From positions 1 to 20,671 of the forward strand of contig JAJRUC010000214.1 in assembly GCA_024278015.1 (NCBI GenBank): a DNA stretch of 20,671 nt. The letters run 5' to 3'. How positions within the stretch are numbered: position 1 is the stretch's first letter; each line of letters starts with the position of its first letter. The notes beneath the pieces were generated by a model. The model did not search any database. It had not been told where the DNA came from and worked only from the letters and a program-made list of their open reading frames with translations. The translations under genes were made by a program, and so were the position numbers. Of the stretch, positions 15,869-20,671 are shown one piece after another. Source of the DNA: Chloroflexota bacterium (GTDB lineage: Bacteria; Chloroflexota; Anaerolineae; 4572-78).

Positions 15869-16372
15869 TTATTCCCTCCCCTTTTCTACATCACGGGCCA
15901 GAATGATGGCCCCCACCAGCGCAACCAACAGCAACACAGACATAACTTCAAAGGGGATGAGATAGCCTCCCAGGAACTGCGCTCCCATTTGAGTTAAAAC
16001 ATCCAGAGCGGGGGCGGCGCTGCTGACGGGCCAGTTGACCTTGACCACCAGAAAGATGAGGGTCAGGTAAAGCAGGGGCGTAACAATTAACGCCAGCCAA
16101 TTCTGTTTGTTGGTTTGCGGCTCGTTGGTAGTCATCACTTTTCGAGAGAGCATAATTGCAAACAAAATCAAAATGGCGATGGCCCCCACGTAGACGATAA
16201 TTTGCACGGCGGCCAAAAATCCGGCGTTGAGCATAATAAAGTATCCGGCCATACCACTGAACGACAGGCTCAAAAAGAGGGCCGCGTAGTACAGGTTTTT
16301 GGTGCTGACTACGCCCAAACCGCCACCCAGAACCATAATAGTGAAAATAAAGAAAACAATTTGTTCTGTCAT
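15869..16372 (-). CDS. nuoJ: NADH-quinone oxidoreductase subunit J
   Basis: Five-helix membrane-arm subunit. 167 residues. The conserved helix-3 block FLAAVQIIVYVGAIAILILFAIML, which holds the pi-bulge region of the family, is at about 52-75. The ATG at 16372 is preceded by GGGAGGA at about 8 nt. It comes 18 nt after nuoH; the nuoI gene that usually sits between H and J is absent. Confidence 0.95.
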   Translation of the reverse strand: MTEQIVFFIFTIMVLGGGLGVVSTKNLYYAALFLSLSFSGMAGYFIMLNAGFLAAVQIIVYVGAIAILILFAIMLSRKVMTTNEPQTNKQNWLALIVTPLLYLTLIFLVVKVNWPVSSAAPALDVLTQMGAQFLGGYLIPFEVMSVLLLVALVGAIILARDVEKGRE

Positions 16373-16390
16373 ATACGCTTTCCTCCCAAA

Positions 16391-17650
16391 TTAACCTTCC
16401 ACGCCGGCAACGGCCTTCAAAACGTTGCCCCGGCTGCGACGGGCCAGACTTCGAACCGCCAGCGAGGCGATAAAGGCCACCAGAAGATTGGAGATGAGTA
16501 AGGCCGACGTCAACCCCAGGCCGCCGAAGCCGGCCAATGGCCCGGCGGGGAGCGCGACACCGGCAGTGCCGGCCGGTTGAAAGAGCTTAACCACAAACGC
16601 GCTGGTCAGTAAATTGAACAGGCTCAACGGCGTTAAAAACTTCCAGCCGAAATCGAGCAGTTGGTCGATGCGGAAGCGGGGCAGCGTGCCTCTGAACCAC
16701 ATCATCACAAAAATAAACAGCAGTACTTTGGCCAGAAAATAGACCAGCCCCAGCAGGCCGCCCAAAATTGGCACGGCGTTGTAAAGTTGCTCTACAAAGG
16801 GGCCGCGCCAGCCGCCCAAAAAAATGGTGGCGCTTAATCCGGCCAAAGCCAGCATGTGAACGTATTCGCCAATCATGACCATAGCGTATTTCATGCCGCT
16901 GTATTCCACGTGAAAACCGGCCACAATCTCGCTGTCGGCTTCCAGCAGGTCAAACGGCGAGCGATTCGTTTCGGCCATGCCGGCCAGAAAGAAGACCAGA
17001 AAGGTGATGGGCATGGCAACAATGTACCAGCCGCCATTGGCTACAGCCTGGTTGTGGATGATGGTCAGGGTAGACATTGACCCGGCCACCACGGCCACGG
17101 TAATCAATGAAATCGCCATCGGGATTTCGTAAGAAACCAGTTGGGCCACCGCCCTGAACGCGCCCAGCAGGGCGTATTTGTTGTTGCTGGACCAGCCGGC
17201 CATCAAGGTGCCCAGCACCCCAAACGAGCCGACCGCCACCACGTAAAAAATTCCGATATTCAAATCGGAGCCGATGATGCCCGGCGCCAGGGGAATAACG
17301 GCAAACACCAGCACCGCCGAAACGGCTATCAGGCCGGGGCCGAGGTTAAACGGAATCCGGTCTGCGCCGGCGGGGGTGGTGTCTTCTTTGGTGAGCATTT
17401 TGATGGCGTCGGCCACGGCTTGCAGCCAGCCGAAGGGGCCGGCCATGTTCGGGCCGATGCGGTCCTGGATACGGGCGATGATTTTCCGTTCCAGCCAGGT
17501 CAGTACAATCATAGCCAGCGGCGCAATGCCAAAAGCGATGAACAGGCCGTACACCACCCAAATGATAATGGCCGCCGAAGGGGGGGCGGGCCACGGCCAC
17601 CATGATACGTTTGCCAGCAGGTTTGCCAGCCAGGTGATTATTGGTTCCAT
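16391..17650 (-). CDS. nuoH: NADH-quinone oxidoreductase subunit H
   Basis: Membrane subunit forming much of the quinone-binding chamber next to the peripheral arm. 419 residues from ATG 17650. Signatures: LTWLERKIIARIQDRIGPN (50-68, E54-R55-K56) and the loop AETNRSPFDLLEADSEIVAG (226-245). The start is chosen because GGAG lies 8 nt before ATG 17650 but only 2 nt before ATG 17656. The protein is longer than E. coli NuoH (325). The usual last helix ends near 355, and residues about 356-419 add a Gly/Pro/Ala linker, an additional predicted helix (379-399) and a basic tail. It follows nuoA at 67 nt, with a terminator-like hairpin between them. Confidence 0.95.
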   Translation of the reverse strand: MEPIITWLANLLANVSWWPWPAPPSAAIIIWVVYGLFIAFGIAPLAMIVLTWLERKIIARIQDRIGPNMAGPFGWLQAVADAIKMLTKEDTTPAGADRIPFNLGPGLIAVSAVLVFAVIPLAPGIIGSDLNIGIFYVVAVGSFGVLGTLMAGWSSNNKYALLGAFRAVAQLVSYEIPMAISLITVAVVAGSMSTLTIIHNQAVANGGWYIVAMPITFLVFFLAGMAETNRSPFDLLEADSEIVAGFHVEYSGMKYAMVMIGEYVHMLALAGLSATIFLGGWRGPFVEQLYNAVPILGGLLGLVYFLAKVLLFIFVMMWFRGTLPRFRIDQLLDFGWKFLTPLSLFNLLTSAFVVKLFQPAGTAGVALPAGPLAGFGGLGLTSALLISNLLVAFIASLAVRSLARRSRGNVLKAVAGVEG

Positions 17651-17682
17651 AGACATATCTCCATCTGTGAGGTTCTGTCATC

Positions 17683-17717
17683 AAAAAACTGGAGAAGGGA
17701 GTCCCCTCATCCAGTTT
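17683..17717 (-). terminator. Intrinsic-terminator-like hairpin between nuoA and nuoH
   Basis: It starts at the base after the nuoA stop. Stem AAACTGGA/TCCAGTTT plus an inner GAGGGG/CCCTTC with a 3-base ACT loop gives 14 pairs, one G-U and one bulged T. A T run (plus-strand As 17683-17688) follows. This is as good as the terminator at 10193. It may act as an attenuator reducing nuoH-N relative to nuoA. Confidence 0.7.
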
Positions 17718-18074
17718 CTATATCCATTCCAACGCGCCTTTGCGCCAGGCATATACCAAAGCGAACAGTAATATCAAGACAAAAATCAGCACTTCTGCCA
17801 GCGCATAAAGGGGCAATTTGTTGTACGCCACCGCCCACGGAAACAGAAAAACGGCTTCAACGTCGAACACCACAAAAATCAGGGCGTAGATATAATAAGA
17901 TACCTTAAACTGCGCCCAGGTTTCACCAACCGTTTCAAGCCCGCACTCATAGGTGGTTTGTTTCAGCTTGTTCGGTTTGTGGGGCCTGAGCATCCATGAC
18001 ATCCCCATACCGCCGACAGGCAGCAAGATAGCGCATATTGTTAAAATGCCAACAAATATAAACTCGTTTTGCAT
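17718..18074 (-). CDS. nuoA: NADH-quinone oxidoreductase subunit A
   Basis: Three-helix subunit at the junction of the membrane and peripheral arms. 118 residues from ATG 18074, the normal size. TTYECGLETVGE is the conserved cytoplasmic loop, and YALIFVVFDVEAVFLFPWAV carries the conserved acidic D and E of helix 2. The ATG follows AAGGAGA at about 7 nt; the longer reading from 18113 is not supported. First gene of the cluster. NuoB, which normally follows, is not encoded here. Confidence 0.95.
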   Translation of the reverse strand: MQNEFIFVGILTICAILLPVGGMGMSWMLRPHKPNKLKQTTYECGLETVGETWAQFKVSYYIYALIFVVFDVEAVFLFPWAVAYNKLPLYALAEVLIFVLILLFALVYAWRKGALEWI

Positions 18075-18179
18075 ACGCCTCTCCTTCGATAATGCGTTAT
18101 TTTCTGTTAGCACATCAGTTGAATGTTGTTTTCCAAAAAACCATTTGCGTTTGTATCTTCTGTAATGGCAACGAAATGC

Positions 18180-18188
18180 ATTTTAACA
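18180..18188 (-). promoter_or_regulatory. Candidate extended -10 promoter of nuoA
   Basis: TGT then TAAAAT on the minus strand forms an extended -10 element; no good -35 is present. The leader would be about 100 nt. Confidence 0.35.
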
Positions 18189-18223
18189 TACTTGCCGGTA
18201 GAAGGAAAATAAACTTGTGGCAT

Positions 18224-18253
18224 TTGTCACACCTGACGGATTATCAGTATAAT
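18224..18253 (+). promoter_or_regulatory. Promoter reading toward the femAB pair
   Basis: TTGTCA (18224-18229, 5 of 6), 18-nt spacer, perfect TATAAT (18248-18253). The start near 18260 coincides with the first bases of repeat copy C, so the leader of about 245 nt would consist mostly of that repeat. Confidence 0.6.
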
Positions 18254-18261
18254 AGCCTCAG

Positions 18262-18418
18262 TTCGGAGTTTCGACATAATGGCTTTGCTCCCCCCTTAAT
18301 CCCCCCTCTGTGAGGGGGGAAATGCTCCCTCCCCCGATGTCGGGGGAGGAGCTAACTTCCCCCCGCTTGAGGGCGCGAAGCGGTTTCTTCATCAGGGACT
18401 GAGGGGGGTAAAATGCCG
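18262..18418 (+). repeat. Dispersed hairpin-rich repeat, copy C
   Basis: It begins TTCGGAGTTTCGACA and has the core CTCCCCCCTTAATC at 18288-18301. It folds into a perfect 8-bp hairpin (18301-18319, TGT loop) and a 13-bp hairpin with one bulge (18324-18352, TG loop). It later carries AAGCGGTTTCTTCATCAGGG (18378-18397), matching copy B at 19 of 20 bases. With the promoters on either side it accounts for the 432-base gap between nuoA and the first femAB gene. No gene was found there. Confidence 0.7.
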
Positions 18419-18506
18419 CAACTGCGTAAGTCCTGACCATGTTTCAATTTAAACCCGGCTGTATTTTACGATTAAATGTGATTTGAGTCTAAAAAAAGTG
18501 ATAGCC

Positions 18507-19463
18507 ATGCATTTATTACAATCACCCCCCTGGATTGCCCTGAAATCCGGTTTCGGCTGGCGCGGCGAACAGATTACCCTGGAAAATGCTCCCCGGCCCG
18601 CCCAAATTCTGTACCGCAACCTGCCTTTTGGGTTGAAAATAGCCTACATCCCCAAAGGCCCGGCCCTCAATTGGCAGGATGAACAAGCCGTGCGGCAAAG
18701 CCTGGCCGCTTTAACCCGCGCTGCCCGCAAACCGGGCGTTATTTTTTTGAAGATAGAACCCGATGCGCCCGACGAGCCGCAGGTAACGCAGGCGTTTGTC
18801 CGGGCCGGTTTCAGGCCGGGCAAACCCGTCCAGCCGGTGAACACTATTGTGGTTGACATCTCCCCCGCCGAAGCGGATATTCTGGCAGCCATGAAATCGA
18901 AAACGCGCTACAATATTCGGCTGGCGGCCAAAAAGGGCGTTACCGTCAAAGCGGGCCGCACCCCCGCTGATGTGGAAATCTTCCATCGACTGAGCCGAAC
19001 CACGGCCCAACGCGATGGCTTTGCGGTGCATCCCCTGCCCTATTATCAGGCCGCCTTCGCCCTTTTTCCGGAAGAAAACCGGGCTTTGTTGCTGGCCTGG
19101 TATCAAAATGAACCCCTGGCCGGGCTGATGGCCTTCGCCTGGCAGGGCCGGGCCTATTATTTATACGGAGCCTCAAGCAACGCCCATCGAGCCAGAATGC
19201 CCGCCTACGCCCTGCAATGGGCGGCCATCCGGTGGGCCAGGGAACGGGGCTGCACCCGCTACGATTTGTGGGGCGTCCCCGCTGCGCCCCCCGACGCGCT
19301 GGAGGCGGAGTTCAAGCATCGGCGCGACGGCTTGTGGGGTGTGTATCGCTTCAAACGCGGCTTTGGCGGGCGGGTGGTGCGCTACGCCGGAGCTTTCGAT
19401 ACCGTTTACAATCGGCCTCTGTACCGTCTTGTTTCCACTATTTTAGAGAGGCGAAGCCGTTAA
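18507..19463 (+). CDS. FemAB/FemX-family peptidoglycan-bridge aminoacyltransferase (first of pair)
   Basis: Members transfer amino acids from aminoacyl-tRNA onto lipid II or peptidoglycan side chains. 318 residues from ATG 18507. Two GNAT-like halves: an N-terminal half ending in LAAMKSKTRYNIRLAAKKGV, and a C-terminal half with LAWYQNEPLAGLMAF, YYLYGASSNAHRARMPAYA, RGCTRYDLWGV and WGVYRFKRGFGG, the family signature. The coiled-coil arm of staphylococcal FemA is absent, as in FemX-type proteins. A TTG at 18483 is possible, but GTGA precedes the ATG by about 5 nt and fits better. The stop overlaps the next start. The amino acid added cannot be predicted. Confidence 0.88.
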   Translation: MHLLQSPPWIALKSGFGWRGEQITLENAPRPAQILYRNLPFGLKIAYIPKGPALNWQDEQAVRQSLAALTRAARKPGVIFLKIEPDAPDEPQVTQAFVRAGFRPGKPVQPVNTIVVDISPAEADILAAMKSKTRYNIRLAAKKGVTVKAGRTPADVEIFHRLSRTTAQRDGFAVHPLPYYQAAFALFPEENRALLLAWYQNEPLAGLMAFAWQGRAYYLYGASSNAHRARMPAYALQWAAIRWARERGCTRYDLWGVPAAPPDALEAEFKHRRDGLWGVYRFKRGFGGRVVRYAGAFDTVYNRPLYRLVSTILERRSR

Positions 19464-20524
19464 TGCCTACCCCCGTTATCGATAAAGCCGCCTGGCAATT
19501 GATACTGCGCGCGCTGCCGGCGCAATCGCATCCCCTGCAAAGCTGGGAGTGGGGCGAATTTAAACGCGACTGGAGCTGGCGGCCCGTCCGCCTGGCCTGG
19601 TATTCCACGCCGGGCCGGGCGGTGGCGGCGGCCCAGATTTTGCGGCGGCCCCTCTTCGGCCCGTGGTCGATGCTGTATGCGCCCAAAGGGCCGCTGTGGC
19701 CTGTTGACAATTTGGCCGTGGTTGAGCAGGTTCTGGCCGATTTGGAGGCTTACGCCCGCCGGCACCGCGCCCTGTTCATTAAAATTGACCCCGATGTGCC
19801 GCTGGGCTTTGGCGGTGTCGATGAAACGCCGTACCCGCCCGGCCTGGCCGCGCAATCGCTGCTGCGTCGGCGGGGCTGGCGATACGCCGGCCAGCAAATC
19901 CAGTTTAAAAATACGGTTTTGCTTGATTTAACCCCGTCGGAAGCGGATTTGCTGGCGGCCATGAAACCCAAGTGGCGCTACAACATTCGGCTGGCCGGGC
20001 GCAGGGGCGTTTCGGTGCGGCCCGGCGCAGAAGCCGACTTGCCGGCCTTCTTTCGGCTGTACGCCACCACCAGCCGCCGCGACGGCTTCCTCATTCGGCC
20101 CGAAGCGTACTATCTGGCTGCGTGGCGGCGTTTTTTGCAGGCCAACCGGGCCGCGCTGCTGCTGGCTTGTGTGAACTCAACGCCCGTCGCCGGGCTGATG
20201 CTCTTTTTTAGCGGGCAGGCGGCCTGGTACATGTACGGCGCATCTGACAACGAAAGCCGGAATTTGATGCCCAATCATTTGCTGCAATGGGAAGCCGTTA
20301 AAACGGCCAAAGCGCGGGGCTGCACCACCTATGATATGTGGGGCGCGCCCGATGTTTTTGACGAAACGGACTCGATGTGGGGGGTGTATCGTTTCAAAAC
20401 CGGGTTCGGCGGCCTCACCCGACGGGGGCTGGGCGCATACGATTATCCGGTCTTTTGGCCGGGGTATGTAGCGTACAATCGCTTGCTGCCCAACGTACCG
20501 GCCGTTTTACGACGGTTTTTTTGA
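19463..20524 (+). CDS. FemAB/FemX-family peptidoglycan-bridge aminoacyltransferase (second of pair)
   Basis: 353 residues from ATG 19463, whose A is the last base of the previous stop (TAATG), so translation is coupled. It is a paralogue of the first gene, sharing LAAMKPKWRYNIRLAGRRGV, AWYMYGASDNESRNLMPNH, RGCTTYDMWGAPD and WGVYRFKTGFGG. The N-terminal QSWEWGEFKRDW motif common to FemAB proteins is clear here and weaker in the first copy. It lacks the seryl-tRNA-synthetase-like coiled coil. An in-frame upward extension to 19217 merely reads the first gene in another frame. Two different adjacent enzymes suggest successive additions to one bridge, as in FemA/FemB or MurM/MurN; this is inference. 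Confidence 0.88.
   Translation: MPTPVIDKAAWQLILRALPAQSHPLQSWEWGEFKRDWSWRPVRLAWYSTPGRAVAAAQILRRPLFGPWSMLYAPKGPLWPVDNLAVVEQVLADLEAYARRHRALFIKIDPDVPLGFGGVDETPYPPGLAAQSLLRRRGWRYAGQQIQFKNTVLLDLTPSEADLLAAMKPKWRYNIRLAGRRGVSVRPGAEADLPAFFRLYATTSRRDGFLIRPEAYYLAAWRRFLQANRAALLLACVNSTPVAGLMLFFSGQAAWYMYGASDNESRNLMPNHLLQWEAVKTAKARGCTTYDMWGAPDVFDETDSMWGVYRFKTGFGGLTRRGLGAYDYPVFWPGYVAYNRLLPNVPAVLRRFF
20502..20522 (+). terminator. Weak possible terminator overlapping the second femAB stop
   Basis: A 4-bp stem CCGT/ACGG (20502-20505 with 20512-20515) is followed by seven Ts that also encode the last Phe codons and part of the stop. The stem is short, so confidence is low. Confidence 0.25.
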
Positions 20525-20555
20525 CGTATCCGGCAGTTTCCTGTTATCATGGTTA

Positions 20556-20584
20556 TTGACATTTGGGTCGTATTTTCCTAAACT
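20556..20584 (+). promoter_or_regulatory. Candidate promoter reading out of the right edge
   Basis: A perfect TTGACA (20556-20561), 17-nt spacer, TAAACT (20579-20584, 4 of 6). No gene follows inside the window. Confidence 0.4.
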
Positions 20585-20650
20585 AAGTGTCTATCCGTAA
20601 AATACTTGTGGCACTCATTGTCAAACAACAAGCCGATGAAGTTGTAGTGG

Positions 20651-20671
20651 CTCCCCCCTTAATCCCTGATG
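20651..20671 (+). repeat. Dispersed repeat, copy D (cut by the window edge)
   Basis: An exact CTCCCCCCTTAATC core (20651-20664) is followed by CCTGATG. Together with the preceding C this gives CCCTGATG, the reverse of the ATCAGGG end seen in copies B and C. The sequence continues past the window. Confidence 0.6.

Noticed and set aside
17651..17717. Remnant of nuoB, nuoC or nuoD between nuoA and nuoH
   Set aside because: Only 67 bases, fully taken up by the hairpin and the nuoH ribosome binding site; no homologous peptide in any frame.
19217..19462. N-terminal extension of the second femAB gene
   Set aside because: It reads the first femAB gene in another frame; the ATG at 19463 with TAATG overlap begins the conserved protein.

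Overview
The window reads as a chromosomal segment of a free-living bacterium, most probably a Chloroflexota member of the Anaerolineae type. That placement is inference. It rests on bitopic TPR and beta-propeller proteins with Thr/Pro-rich linkers, the style of the complex I genes, many Shine-Dalgarno-led TTG starts, and GC-rich hairpin repeats between genes. No marker gene here settles it. Most of the window is housekeeping DNA. I see no phage, plasmid, CRISPR or toxin-antitoxin genes.

Left part (1-7400, all on the minus strand): the 5' part of metG (methionyl-tRNA synthetase, running off the left edge) with a good promoter. Next come a nested pair of small repeats, a family 2 glycosyltransferase of the dolichyl-phosphate-glucose synthase type, and a cobalamin-binding radical SAM protein. 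A tRNA operon (Pro-TGG, Gly-TCC, Ile2-CAT) follows with its own promoter and terminator. Two membrane-anchored proteins complete this part: a zinc-ribbon/TPR/WD40-like propeller protein and a TPR protein.

Middle (7550-10130): manA (type I mannose-6-phosphate isomerase) on the plus strand. Facing it is a two-gene minus-strand operon, an O-methyltransferase followed by a metalloenzyme of the phosphoglycerate-mutase/alkaline-phosphatase superfamily.

Right-centre (10244-18074, minus strand): a complex I cluster in the order nuoA-H-J-K-L-M-N. These are exactly the seven membrane-arm subunits. None of the peripheral-arm genes (nuoB, C, D, E, F, G, I) is present, so they must lie elsewhere or be replaced. 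A strong intrinsic-terminator-like hairpin sits directly after the nuoA stop, just where nuoBCD would normally follow.

Right end (18225-20671, plus strand): a near-consensus promoter reading through a hairpin-rich repeat into two tandem femAB-type genes whose stop and start codons overlap (TAATG). After them come a possible outward promoter and another copy of the repeat.

The items most worth a second look are the membrane-arm-only nuo cluster with its post-nuoA hairpin, the nested MITE-like insertion at 503-724, the dispersed repeat with four exact copies of a 14-base core, and the likely ATT start of the glycosyltransferase.
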